This document shows, piece after piece, positions 19,195 to 30,300 of a stretch of DNA of 64,000 bases (positions are counted from its first letter, which is position 1; every line of letters starts with the position of its first letter). A model generated the notes under the pieces. It saw nothing but the letters and a program-made list of their open reading frames with translations, was not told the origin of the DNA and did not search any database. This DNA is from Plasmodiophora brassicae. Lineage: Eukaryota; Endomyxa; Phytomyxea; Plasmodiophorida; Plasmodiophoridae. Position numbers and translations under genes: made by a program. Location: assembly GCA_039704465.1 (NCBI GenBank), contig JASFAU010000008.1:372001-436000 (forward strand), read 5' to 3'.

Positions 19195-19770
19195 TTAGAC
19201 ACCGATGAAGCGGTCCTGTAAAAGGCCGGCAATCCCTGTCGAATCGTGGGAGCGGTATCTGGAGGTGGCTGGACGCGGAACGACTGCAACAGGAGCCGAA
19301 TCGGAAAAGAACGCCTGGAACACCGTGAAGTGATTCGCCTGGGGCATCGGCGCTCTCAGGTTGAACTTCTTAGCGAGAAACGACAGCATCTTCGGTGATG
19401 GTCGATCATAAGCCATGCCAGCAGGTTCAACATTGCCTTCTGACCGTAGCATGGCCCGGAACAGAGCCTGGCCGGTCCCATGACGCTGCCTGGCTTCGTG
19501 GACGTAGAAGTCCAGGCAGCAGAGCGGCGCGCATTCCCTCAGCTGGAACGTCGCATCGTACACGAACAGCTTTCGTGGGCCAACGCGGAGCAGACCGGAA
19601 TAGTCCGATGTCAGATAGATCCGATCTGTGGACGACCGGAAGCGGGCAGCGGTAGTGATAACCTGGCGGAGGCCCTGCGCCAGAGCAGACCGCTTCCCCA
19701 ACTCGTTGATCGCGCTCCCCACGTCATCCGGCAATGTCTGCCTGGCGTCCAGGCGAATGACGTCGTCCAT
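19195..19770 (-). CDS. ATAT1: Alpha-tubulin N-acetyltransferase (MEC-17/ATAT family)
   Basis: 191 aa, single exon as read. Landmarks of the family's GNAT-like domain: INELGKRSALAQGL, ITTAARF, the strand GPRKLFVYD, CCLDFYVHEARQRHGTGQAL (acetyl-CoA loop with the RHGTG core), AYDRPSPKMLSFLAKKFNL and PQANHFTVFQAFF. It acetylates alpha-tubulin Lys40 in the microtubule lumen and is found mainly in organisms with cilia or flagella. The ATG at 19770 (MDDVIRLDARQ) is the only suitable start; the open frame upstream lacks ATG. Tail-to-tail with the THUMP gene. Confidence 0.9.
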   Translation of the reverse strand: MDDVIRLDARQTLPDDVGSAINELGKRSALAQGLRQVITTAARFRSSTDRIYLTSDYSGLLRVGPRKLFVYDATFQLRECAPLCCLDFYVHEARQRHGTGQALFRAMLRSEGNVEPAGMAYDRPSPKMLSFLAKKFNLRAPMPQANHFTVFQAFFSDSAPVAVVPRPATSRYRSHDSTGIAGLLQDRFIGV

Positions 19771-19903
19771 CGTCGAGCGACGGTCCCCTCTCGGTCGGGG
19801 CGGCGGCGTCCTCTTCCCGCGCGCTACGCAGAGCCCGAAACCTGCAACATACGAAGATGGCGCATCGCATCGTATATTTACCGTCAGGTGCCGACTAAAA
19901 CGA

Positions 19904-22900
19904 CTACATCCAGGCACCGTTCAACCGAATATATAGGGGTTTGGCGACGAACGACATGAGGAGGCAGTAGCCGGTGATGGCGGCGATCAGGTAGACGTAG
20001 TAGAACGGAGGGACGGGCGTCATGGACAGGGCCATGCCGAGAGGCGTGTACGGGACGACGACGCAGACGATCATGGCGAACAACGTCGCCGAGACGACAG
20101 GCCACGACGCGATGGACTGCACGAACGGGATCTTGTCCGTTCGGATCATGTGGACGATCAGCGTCTGCGTCAGCAGGCCCTCCAGGAACCACGCCGTCTG
20201 GAACAACGCGACGTTGCCGTCCACGGTCTGGATGCCGTAGTAGAACCACATGAAGATGAACGTGGATATGTCAAACGGCGACGACAGCGGCCCCAGGAAC
20301 ATCATGTACCGGAAGATCTCCTTTGTTTGCCAACGCTTCGGCGTCAACAAGTAGTCGTCGTCCATGCAGTCCCAGGGGATCGACACCTGCGAGAAGTCGT
20401 AGATCAGGTTCTGCATGACGATCTGGTTCGCGTCCATCGGCAGGAACGGCAGCCAGGCGGTGGCGACCATGATCGAGAACACGTTGCCGAAATTGGACGA
20501 CAGCGCCATCTTGATGTACTTCATCGTGTTGCCGAACGTGATGCGACCGACGACGACGCCCTTGGCGAGCACCAGCAGCGACTTCTCCAGCAGGATGATG
20601 TCGGCAGTCTCCTTGGCGACATCGGTGGCCGTATCGACGGAGATGCCCACGTCGGCTTGCTTCAGTGCCGGCGCGTCATTGATGCCGTCGCCAAGGAACC
20701 CAACCGCATGATTGTTTGACTTGAGCGCCTGTACGATCGTGGCCTTCTCAACGGGTGTTAGACGCGCGAATATCGTGCCCTCCTCGGCGATCTGACGTAG
20801 ACCTGCATCGTCCAGGCCGACCAGGTCACTGGTCGTCACGATGCGCTTGACAGGAAGACCGATCTGGTCGCAGATGTTCTTGCAGACAGCCGGCGAATCG
20901 CCTGTCAGGACTTTGACCTCGATGCCCCGGTAGTGAAGTTCCTTGATGGCCGGCGCCGACGAATCTTTGGGCGGATCCAGGAACGCGACCATGCCGCACA
21001 TGATCAAGTCCTTTTCGTCCTTCGTGCTGAACGTCCAAATGTCACGTTCCTCCAGTGGTTTGAACGCGACGACAATCACGCGAAGTCCATTCGCGTTCAG
21101 GCTCTCGCTCAGCGCCTTCGCCTGGGCCCTGAGTTCAGCTGTAAACGGAACAACTGGCATGGCGTGGAGGTTCGACGGGATGTTGTTGCCCTTCATTGTC
21201 GACTCGTCGACAACGGAGGTGCAGACCGACAGGGTCTCATCGACCGCGCCTTTCGTGACCAGGGTGTGCCGCCCATGTCCACTGCATTCCTTCAGCACGA
21301 TCGACATCCGACGTCGTTGGAAATCGAATGGGATCTCGTCGACCTTGGTGAACCGCTGTGTCGTCGCGTCCGTATCACACGCTTTGCCGAAGAAATCCAT
21401 GACGGCGACGTCCAGGAGGTTCTTGAGACCCGTCTGGAAGTGAGAGTTTAGGAACGCCATCTGCAGTGGGAACAGAGAATCCGATCCGTCGATATTGACG
21501 TGCTTGACGAGGGCGACCTTGTCCTGGGTCAGCGTCCCCGTCTTATCCGTACACAGAATGTCAATGGCGCCCAGATTGATAATCGAGTCGAGACGCTTGA
21601 CGATGGCTTTCTCCTTTGACATCGTCAGAGCGCCCTTGGCGAGATTCGCACTGACAATCATGGGCAGCATTTCTGGCGTCAGACCGACACCAACGGCGAT
21701 CGCTATAGGCAACAATGTAAAACGAACTGCGTACCAACAGGCCATTGAAATTACCGAATAGGAAAGCCTGCGTCCAACCCTTCCCAAGCAGTCCGGCGAG
21801 GAGGAAGACAGCGGGGACCATGACACCCATCACTGAAAGGAACATGATGCTGACATGACGCACCCCGATCGCGAAGGAGTTCTCTGGCCGCATCTTGGCT
21901 AGCTTCGCCGCCAACTCGCCGAAAACCGTCATACTGCCCGTCTTAAGGACGACAGCTGTTGCTGTACCGCTGACAACGCTCGTGTTCACTGCACCCGAAC
22001 TTAATCATGTACCATGCTCGACAAAGCAATCGACCGCACGTACTGAAACAGAGGTCACTGCGGTCCAGTTCGGGGCGGTCAGCGGCCAGCTTCGCCTCCG
22101 ACACATTTGGGGCCCCAACAGCATCTTCGGCCTGGTCGCGCTTGAACACCTTTAGGAACGGGGTATGCGTCCATATGAAGCCGGCAAATTTCTGCCAAAG
22201 CGTCGGAGGCGGCGGTGGGGCGGCCACGTTCTCCTTGGGAGCGCCAACGAACGACACATGCCTTTCACGATCAGGTTTCTGGAGCACAAACTTCTCGCAA
22301 GGCATGGCTGAAACAGGGTATATAAACGCTTGCAGATTGGGGAATCGCGGCGGGCGACACGCAGACCTTCGCCAGTCAACGCCGACTGCGATATGAAGAG
22401 GTCCTTGGATTGCAGGATCTGGCAATCCCCGGGAATCATATCGCCAGCGGAAAGCTTGACCCAGTCCCCCGGAACAATATCCGCCAGGTTGATTTCGACC
22501 ACTTCGATCTCCTCTCTGGACCTGATCAGACCGTGCACAAATGGACATCTATTGCCAGCGTACATACTGATCCATTCGCGCGACATCCTCGAAAGATGGA
22601 TCGCGGTCGTCAGGCGGCGCCCAGAACCGAATGACAGACGCTTTCGTATGCACAAGTTCTTTCAGCGATTCGGCGGCGACCTCGCTCTTCATCTCTTGGA
22701 CGAACCGGAGTACAATGCTAAGCCCGATCATGAAACACAAGGTGACTAGCGTAGCGATATCGCCAGTCGCCCCAGATATGATCGCCAGCATCGCCAGGAC
22801 AGCATTGAACGGATGCGCCAGAGAATGATACAGCACTTGGTACCTACGCTGGACACGTCACCATGCCTGTTCAGCACCGCCGGTGGCGCCTAGGTACCAT

Positions 22901-23136
22901 TTCAGGGAATGGTTCGCGGCGATCGTGTTCTTCCCATATAGAAGCTGGAGGCGTGCGGCCTGCTCGTGCGTCAACGGTTTCCGATCGGCGATGTCCGGGT
23001 ACATCACCGCCAGCGTGTTGGCGAGCCGCTCCCGGTTCGCCCCCTCCACCGCATCCCCTGTCGATCCCTCGACCACAAGAGAGACCTGGTCGTGGGCGGC
23101 AACCAAGTTCTCCAGCGTCGCCGCCACGTTCGACAT
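19904..23136 (-). CDS. mgtA: MgtA-type (P-IIIB) P-type ATPase, probable Mg2+ transporter
   Basis: The large 3' exon contains VGLTPEMLPMIVSANLAKGA, the phosphorylation motif CDKTGTLTQDK (written LCTDKTGTLTQD), FDFQRRRMS, the hinge GDGINDAPALKQADVGIS, and MgtA-specific segments YDFSQVSIPWD and FLEGLLTQTLIVHMIRT. Upstream exons supply KPLTHEQAARLQLLYGKN, LRFVQEMKSEVAAESL, the actuator region IVPGDWVKLSAGDMIPGD with SALTGEG, and TSVVSGTATAVVLKTG. One intron was checked: it joins AAATG to GTACCAAGTG, restoring KWYQVLYHSLAHPFNA. Start is MSNVAATLENL at 23136. The protein family is mainly bacterial; introns show this is a resident eukaryotic gene, possibly of ancient bacterial origin. Confidence 0.93.
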
Positions 23137-23347
23137 CGCAGCGTCACAGGCCGCCGGCCGCCTGCCGGCAGGTCCCGCCCTGCAAGACCCACCCACCCAA
23201 ACTTGCACCTTTTCCCCATCATTTTGCAGTTTGACTGCACCACAGCGCCGGCCCCGCGTCGGCAAATGAGTCGTTACAAACACACCGTTCGCGGAACATT
23301 CCCGATGCAGCCGATCTGCGGAAGACGCTACAAGGTATGTAGTTTAA

Positions 23348-24609
23348 TTAACGTGGTCGCGGTGGCCTAAGGCGATTGTACAGTCTGAACAGCAAGCTGG
23401 ATTTCGCAGTGTGGTAGTCGCGTTCGAGGACGTAGAGGCAGTCCTGCAGTTCGAGCTTGCGGTTCTTGACTTCGTCCTGGTCGAGAACGGTTGACTGCGG
23501 CAGGAACGTCGAGGACGGGGGTGGACGAGATGCGGAGGACGCCATCGGGGCGACCTTCTTCTTGAAGATGGTCTCCGAACCGCCAATGGCGGTCCGAACG
23601 GCTTCGTTCATGTCGTACACTTTCTGCCGTTCCTTTTCTTCTTCCTCCACTCGTTTGAGAGCTTCGACAATTCGGGAGTCGATATCGGACTCTGCGACAT
23701 GAGCTCCCCGAAGCGCTTTTGCATGCTCTAATATTCGAAGCTTCTCCTCTTCCTCCAGGCGTCGTTTCTCATCCTCTGGACAACATATTAAACACGGTCG
23801 CCGATACGGCAAGATGCACATCACCATCTGCCTTCTTGATCCTCTTCGTGATCTGGGCAGGTTCATTGATGACGTCGTACCTGGTTGCGACTGTTAGCCA
23901 GGTCATCGACGTCGTGCAACAGCGCTTACGGCAAGCTTGTCTTGAGTAGGTCGACCCTCTTTTTCGACGCAGCGATCAGCTGTTCAATTATATCCTCTAG
24001 GCGTTGCTGCATGGCAAAGGATACAACCTCGGCGACGCCGCTGGAAACGCCCAGAAGCCCTCGCTTTTTCGCTATCGTACACTCAGTATCGGTGCAGCAC
24101 GGTTGACGCCACACGGTACGCGAACCGATCTGAAAGAGCACCGCCTGTAGAGTATCGGGGCGGACAAAGAATTGTTCGTCACGGATCTGGGATGCTGTCA
24201 ACGTGCGCCTAGCTTCAGCAGAGACAGGGATGCTCATCTTGTTGAGCGCTAATCGTTCCGTCTATGAACAATGGTTTCACATTAGCCCGTTCAGATGTGT
24301 GACACCGAACAAGGGTAGTACATTAAGATCAAGGCCGGCAGCAACGAACGGATCGTACACGTTAACGTCTTCGCCGACGCCGCCCGTAGTCTGCTGCCTG
24401 GACGCTTGTGCCGGTGGGGCCGGCGCCCGCTGTATACCCTGCAGCGACGTCTGCTGGCGGTTCTGCCGTGCCCGGTTCAGCTGAAGCTGTACAGCCGGGT
24501 GCACGCGCTCCGGCTGTGCAATCATCGCCATCGCAATGCCCGCCGACTCGGACGACTCCGAATCGGACGCGTCGTCGTCGACATCATCCATCGGGCCGAG
24601 CGGATCCAT
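23348..24609 (-). CDS. TAF4: TFIID subunit TAF4 (C-terminal TAF4 domain protein)
   Basis: Three or more exons. Exon 1 from the ATG at 24609 is acidic and Gln-rich (MDPLGPMDDVDDDASDSESS, ending near VNVYDPFVAAGLDLN). Exon 2 carries FVRPDTLQAVLFQIGS; after a short intron comes KKRGLLGVSSGVAEVVSFAM, QQRLEDIIEQLIAASKKRVD, the conserved histone-fold-linked helices of TAF4. The last exon begins with a charged helix (EKRRLEEEEKLRILEHAKAL) and ends RLRPPRPR at 23348. TAF4 pairs with TAF12 in TFIID and drives Pol II transcription. It is short for the family. The glutamine-rich activator-binding region of animals is absent or reduced. Confidence 0.75.
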
Positions 24610-25104
24610 GATGACCACGGGGCACGCAGTCCGTGCAACCGTTATCTGTGCACGAGATCGGCGTCTCTGTTGCGCCGTCCGACCCCGATAATGGCGAAAT
24701 CGGAAACGTACTCAAACAGAGTACTATGGCACTGCCTGTATGGGGCGAGCCTCCTTCACCCGTACCGGTTTGTATTGGCCATATAGCGTACAGCGCACAA
24801 AGGTCAAAGGTTTCACCCGGTTATGTTGACCAGTTACAAGCCGCCACCAATTGGCGCTCTCTGGCCGTCATGGGCAATCATCCGCTTGAATAAACATGTT
24901 CATGTTCCCTACGAGTTCGGTATAACGGTCACTTGGGACGGGGCCCTCCGACCCCCTACTCGGTCAGCTAGTGTCATCAGCTTCGTCGACAGAAAGGTAT
25001 ACCTATTCCCTGGATGCCGCAACATAGGCTCGATTCTATTTCTGTTGGGGCGGACGAGCTCCAGCGTGCCGGAGTCCGTGGCGGAGTCCGACGTTGGCAA
25101 CAAC
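24610..25104. other. Intergenic or 5' region before the ankyrin gene
   Basis: About 495 b between two divergent genes. An open plus-strand frame runs on from an ATG at 24823 into the ankyrin gene, and another frame (24633-24893) has a protein-like stretch VHEIGVSVAPSDPDNGEIGN but no ATG. Either could be a 5' exon. I see no box motif. Confidence 0.3.
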
Positions 25105-25752
25105 ATGTATGATACGCCAGAATTCGGCGATGATCGCGAGGACCTGTCGTCCGGTGATGACAGCGTTGACGAGCGGGCGGTAGACTGCGGGTCAGACGAC
25201 GATGACAGTGAGAATTATGGGGATTTTGAAATTGTAGGCCCGGCTGATCAGTTGACGCCGACTGATCCGGCGCTGGCCGTCGTCATCGAGTCCGCGGAAC
25301 AGGGAGATGTTGACCGATTGGAGAACGGCCTTTCGGCATTGACGGCATCGGTTAATTGTGTTGGAGATGACGGCGATTCGGCCCTGCACCTGGCGAGCCT
25401 TTTCGGGCACCTACAGTGTGTCGAGTTGCTCCTGTCCCACGGCGCTGACGCTTCATTTACGGATTGCAACGGCGGCCTCGCCCTGCATGACGCCTGCGCG
25501 TCTGGCCACTTGGATATCGTCAAGCTGCTGCTCAAATCTGCTCCACACACCATCGGTGTCATCGACGAGGACGGCGACTCCCCATTGCACAATGCTGCTC
25601 GAGGCAACCATCTTGACATCGTCTCTTTCTTACTTGACAACGGGGCACGATCCTGCCTAGAAATCGCCAACCTTGAAGGCGAACTACCTGCTATGTGCAC
25701 CACCTGCCCCAAGGTCAGATCATTGCTGACCCACCAGACTCCAGCGCCGTAA
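25105..25752 (+). CDS. Ankyrin-repeat protein
   Basis: About 215 aa from the ATG at 25105; the frame is open upstream to an ATG at 24823, so the start is uncertain. The N-terminus is acidic (DDREDLSSGDDSVDE, DCGSDDDDSE). Then come about four ankyrin repeats: VIESAEQGDVDRLENGL, GDSALHLASLFGHLQCVELL, GGLALHDACASGHLDIVKLL and GDSPLHNAARGNHLDIVSFL, each with the TALH-like turn. Ankyrin repeats bind partner proteins; the partner is unknown. No signal peptide in the shorter form. Intact codon usage and repeat periodicity make it a real gene. Confidence 0.8.
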   Translation: MYDTPEFGDDREDLSSGDDSVDERAVDCGSDDDDSENYGDFEIVGPADQLTPTDPALAVVIESAEQGDVDRLENGLSALTASVNCVGDDGDSALHLASLFGHLQCVELLLSHGADASFTDCNGGLALHDACASGHLDIVKLLLKSAPHTIGVIDEDGDSPLHNAARGNHLDIVSFLLDNGARSCLEIANLEGELPAMCTTCPKVRSLLTHQTPAP

Positions 25753-25974
25753 TGCGCTCTCGTAAAGAACATGGGATCAATTATGCACACGAATACACAC
25801 TTAATTTAACAGTTCCTATTCGTTAGGTTACGAGTTGGTGGAGACGCGGTAGGCTTTGCAATCAGAACATTGGATATGTTTGGCTCGATGCCCATCCTCG
25901 GCGCCGGTTTACAGGTGGCCACTTCTCTGCACAGTCGAGGCGCCCTGTGACGATATCGTCTCCGTTGCCGCGAG

Positions 25975-27022
25975 ATGATGGCGTCGACGGGCGAACCAGG
26001 CGGCATCGTCGACAAACGGTTCTTGGAACAGGAAGAAGCCATGCGGTTCGCCTTGTTGCAAGTCCCCTCCTGTCATCTGAATAACGACCCGTTTGTAGCG
26101 AGATGAACGAACGCCTGGAGCAACGTCGCAAGGAGCTCGCCCAGCGCTGCGACCGGATCGCTGCGTTGGACCCACCTGGTGAGCTGGACGCTGCTGACGA
26201 TCACAACGAATGGGAGAAGTCTCTCGAGGGCGATGACGACGATATCGAGGACGACGATGGTGCAGGCGAGCGGGATGCCGTCTTCGCTGTCGGCGCCGAC
26301 GAACTCAGCCGTCTTGAGCTGGAGCACCAGGTGCTCGGCATGAAAGGGATGAGCAGCGATGGGCGCGAGAAGCTCCTGTCCGCCAAGCTGGACGGCGCCG
26401 AGAAGCAGGTCACCGCCATCAAGCAGGCGTGTGCCGGCCATCTGACCGAACTGAGCGGTACTCGTGCCGAGCTGAAAGCCGCCCAGGATCAGATCAAGGC
26501 GCTGACGAGGCAGGTGAAGGCGGCGGAAGCAAGGGCCGACAAAGCGGAGGCGTCCGCGTCGAAGCAGGACGGTCAGGTCCGTCAGATGACGCAGGAGCTG
26601 GCCGACGCGAGGCACGAGTTGCAGGTGGCGAAGAAGATCGTCAAGGATCTCGAGAAGGGCAGCAAGACGCGCGAGACGCGCTTCAATCGGGCCATGGCCG
26701 AGGCGGCCCGGTACAAGTCGCTGGCCGAGGAGAAGCAAGCGACAGCGCTGACGATGGACGCCGCCATGCGCGACGACCGCGCCGCCATCGAGGCCGAGAA
26801 CAAGAAGCTGAAACGGGCCAAGGCCGAGCTCATGAACATCATCAAGAAGCAGTTCAAGCTGATCGACGTTCTCAAACGCCAGAAGGTCGGCGTCGATTCT
26901 CGCGCCGCCACTGACCTTGTCTAACCACCGTGTGCACCCAGATGCACGTCGAGGCGGCACGGATGCTGTCGTTCACCGAGGAAGAGTTCGCGAGCCATAT
27001 CAGCCAGCAGGCCCCGAAATAA
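25975..27022 (+). CDS. TEX9: TEX9-like coiled-coil protein
   Basis: Main exon 26103-26885 and last exon 26942-27022, joined by a 56-b GT-AG intron, give the diagnostic C-terminus KLIDVLKRQK|MHVEAARMLSFTEEEF. The preceding 180 residues are long coiled coil with the family segment RFNRAMAEAARYKSL. A first exon 25975-26061 (ATG, then VDKRFLEQEEAMRFALLQ) fits with a 41-b intron; if it is wrong, translation starts at 26103. TEX9 is a conserved coiled-coil protein of ciliated eukaryotes reported at centriolar satellites or basal bodies. An acidic stretch (EGDDDDIEDDDG) follows the N-terminal helix. Confidence 0.85.
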
Positions 27023-27322
27023 ACGAAGCCCGTTGTCGTCCCGCCTGTCATGGGTTTGAAGATCGCCGCGTGGCCACCTGGACCCGATTGGCACGTTCGG
27101 CAGCCTGGGCCTGAGTAGTGCAGTCACTGTACCGAGCGGGGGCTGGCTGGACGACGACCGACGTGACGTACCGTGCTGGCGATCGACGACGTTGTGAGCC
27201 GCATCACGCTCAGCGATGGCATCGTCGGCGGCGTCTGATGTAGGAGCAGCGAATCGTGTCCGGTGCAGCGTGCCAATCAGGTGGTGCCGTCTAGTTCCAG
27301 GGCTGCCTCCAGCAACTAGCGA
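27023..27322. other. Intergenic region TEX9/ABCA
   Basis: About 300 b with no conserved ORF. A short frame TVLAIDDVVSRITLSDGIVG (to about 27237) could be a first exon of the ABC transporter, but I cannot join it convincingly. Confidence 0.3.
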
Positions 27323-30300
27323 CAGCCGAGATCGGCTACGTCCAATGCGTCCTGCAGTCGGGCGCGTTCCTGTACCAAGGGTGGCCGATCCGTCAGCTCA
27401 GCCTTGCTCAGGTCCGTCCCGTCCTGCATGAGGACGCGGGTGGCTGCCTAACCTGCCCGATAGCTATCAGAGCTGCAGCGGAACGCGTCCTCGGCCACAG
27501 GATACTCGTTCACGTGCCCAACCGATCCCAGCTCCCCGAGTTCGGCCTGCTGTACAGCGGCCCATAACGCGCAGCAGTGTCAGCTGACACAGCAAAGTAC
27601 GATGCCAGCACGAACGCGCCCCGCGTTCGTCGTTGGCCTCACTGACGGCGCCGATTCGTTCAGGTTCGCAGATGTACTACCTGAATAACTGCAAGAGCAT
27701 GATGGATCAGGTCATATGGAGCACCTACGACTGCGAGTCGGTGGACGCATCCGACGCGGTCGCCATCACCATCGGCGTCGTCGCCGTCTGCCTGATCGTC
27801 GCCCTGCGAATATGTGTCAGCCATCCCACGCTGACACGTCGATGGATCCGTCAGCTGTGGGCCCTGCTCGAGAAGAACTGGTGCAAACTGATGCCAAACG
27901 GCGTTATCGTGTGGTGAGACACTAACTGCAGCGGAAGGTACATCTGGAAGAACACGCTCTGGTCGACAGTGAAAGGCATGGTCTTCTCGCTGGCGCTACT
28001 GTCGACGCTACTCGTCATCATCTCGTTCACAGGCATCCAGAAACAGTACCCGAATGAGACGTTCCGATACAGGGGCGCTGGTTTGCTGAGCACCCCCCGT
28101 GTGGCTCAGGGTTGTCCACCTGCCTCTCGGGGTCGAGCTCGAGTTTGTGGGACCAGATCAGACGCGAACCACATTGCTGTCGAACCTTCGCGCCGTCGGT
28201 GGCCTCATGCTCCTGGTATCGCTCACGTATCAAATCGCAGACGTCGTCATTGCTGTCGTCCTCGAGAAGGAGCGCCACATTCGAGAAGCGTTACGCGTCA
28301 CTGGCGTGAAGGACTTCCTCCTCTACCTGTCTTGGTACGCGTGCATGGCCATGTTCCGTTCGCGATATTCATGATTCGACAGGTCGGTGTCATACCTGTT
28401 CGCCTTCCTGCCGATCAGTGTCGCGATCGCGCTGCTGACGAACCTGGGCGGCGTGTTCCCGACCGAGCGCGTCTCATTGCTGACCATGTTCTTCGTCGCG
28501 TTCCTGTCGGCCATGGTCTCGCTCTGCATGGCCATGTCGGCCTTCTTCAGCGCGACACGCCCGGCCGTCATCGGCACGCTCGTGATCGTCTACCTGATGA
28601 ACTTCATCGCTGTCCTGGCCCACGGCACAAGTGGCCAAAGTCGGTCGCGCGCCGCCGCAACGGTCCGGGAACGACCCTGACCGAATGCCCCACAGCTGCC
28701 ATCTGCCTGCTGCCACCGTCGTGCCTGGTCGTTGCCATGAACGAGGCCTTCGCCGACGCTGCCAACGGGATCGGGTTCCACCGCTCCTACATGCTGTACC
28801 AGAACCCGGACACGAACGCACCGTTCTCCACGACCATCCCCATGCTCGTGTTCGACGCGTTCCTGTTCAGCGTCCTGGTACGATCGTGTCCAACCGGCGG
28901 CGGCGGCGCCCGCTTGGTTCACCTGTGCTTACCGCTGTGCACAGGCCTGGTACCTCGACAATGTGCTGCCGCAGAAGGTGGGGACGAGGAAGCCCTGGCA
29001 TTTCCCGTTCCACAAATCGTACTGGCGCCCTGAGTTGCCGAAGGACGTGCCGGTGCCGCACCCGGTCGCTGTAAGCCGATCCTGCAACGGATCCTGAAAC
29101 GAGTCGCCTGACGTAACGGGCGGTGCAGCAGGACGTCGGGGACAGGAAATCGAAGCGGCGGTCGGAGCAGCGCATCTCGATCAGAGGCGCGCTGAACATC
29201 TCGATGCAAGGCGGGTCGCAGGCGAACAGCCTGCGGCGCACCAGCCGGATCGAGGCGGTCGACGTCGACCTCGAGCAGCTGTCTCGCAGCAACCGGTTGG
29301 GCCCCCTTTGGACGACGATGTGGACCCAGGCTGTTGACTGACCGGTCTGCCAGGTGCATCCAAATCCAAGGGCTGACGCGACGCTTCCGGGTGCCCGGCA
29401 TGGCCCAGGACCGCGTCGCCGTCGACAACCTGAACCTAACGCTCTACGAGGGCCACATCACGTCGCTGCTGGGGCATAACGGCGCCGGGAAGTCCACGCT
29501 GATCGGCATGCTGTGCGGCGTCGTCGAACCGACGTCGGGGGACGCGCGCGTCTTCGGCCGGTCGCTTCGTGCCGATATCCAGCGCATCCGGGAATCGCTG
29601 GGCATGTGCCCGCAGCACGACATCGTGTACGAGGAGCTGACGACCTACGAGAACCTTCGTCAGTGGCGTACCGGTCTGCGACCCCGTTGTCTCTGTGTTG
29701 ACGGTCGCGCGGCAGGCCTGTTCGCCATGCTGAAAGGCGTGCACGTGGCGAAGATCGGCGCGGAGATCCTGTCCCTGGCCGGGTCGCTGGGCCTGCTCCC
29801 CAAGCTGTACGAGCGCGTCTCGACGCTGTCGGGCGGCCAGAAACGAAAGCTCTGCGTTGCCATCGCGCTGATCGGCGGGTCCCGCGTCGTCTTCCTCGAC
29901 GAGGTGTGTTCCTGGGGGGATTCCGGTCCCGCGACGCCAGCGAACTGAACAACGCCCCACAGCCGACCGCGGGCATGGACCCGAGCAGCCGCCGGCTGAC
30001 ATGGGACGTCCTGCTCGACCAGCGCAAGGGGCGCGTCATCGTCCTGACGACGCATTTCATGGACGAAAGCGATATCCTCAGTACGGTTTCGCCTATCGTC
30101 GATGCCGCGTCGGCTGAACGGTTCGTGTGTGCCCAGGCGATCGCATCGCCATCATCTCCGACGGCGCCCTGTGCTGCGTCGGGTCGTCCCTGTTCCTGAA
30201 GACGCTCTACGGCAAGGGATACATCCTGACCGTGTCGTCGCCATCGGCCTCGTCCATCGAGTACGTTCGATCGCTGGTCAAGGACAAGGCACGCGACAGG

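Noticed and set aside
20150..20719. 189-aa plus-strand ORF
   Set aside because: Exact antisense shadow of the MgtA-type gene, without a conserved motif of its own.
19904..23136. Bacterial contamination suggested by the MgtA-like protein
   Set aside because: The gene needs spliceosomal introns to restore conserved segments and sits between eukaryotic genes.
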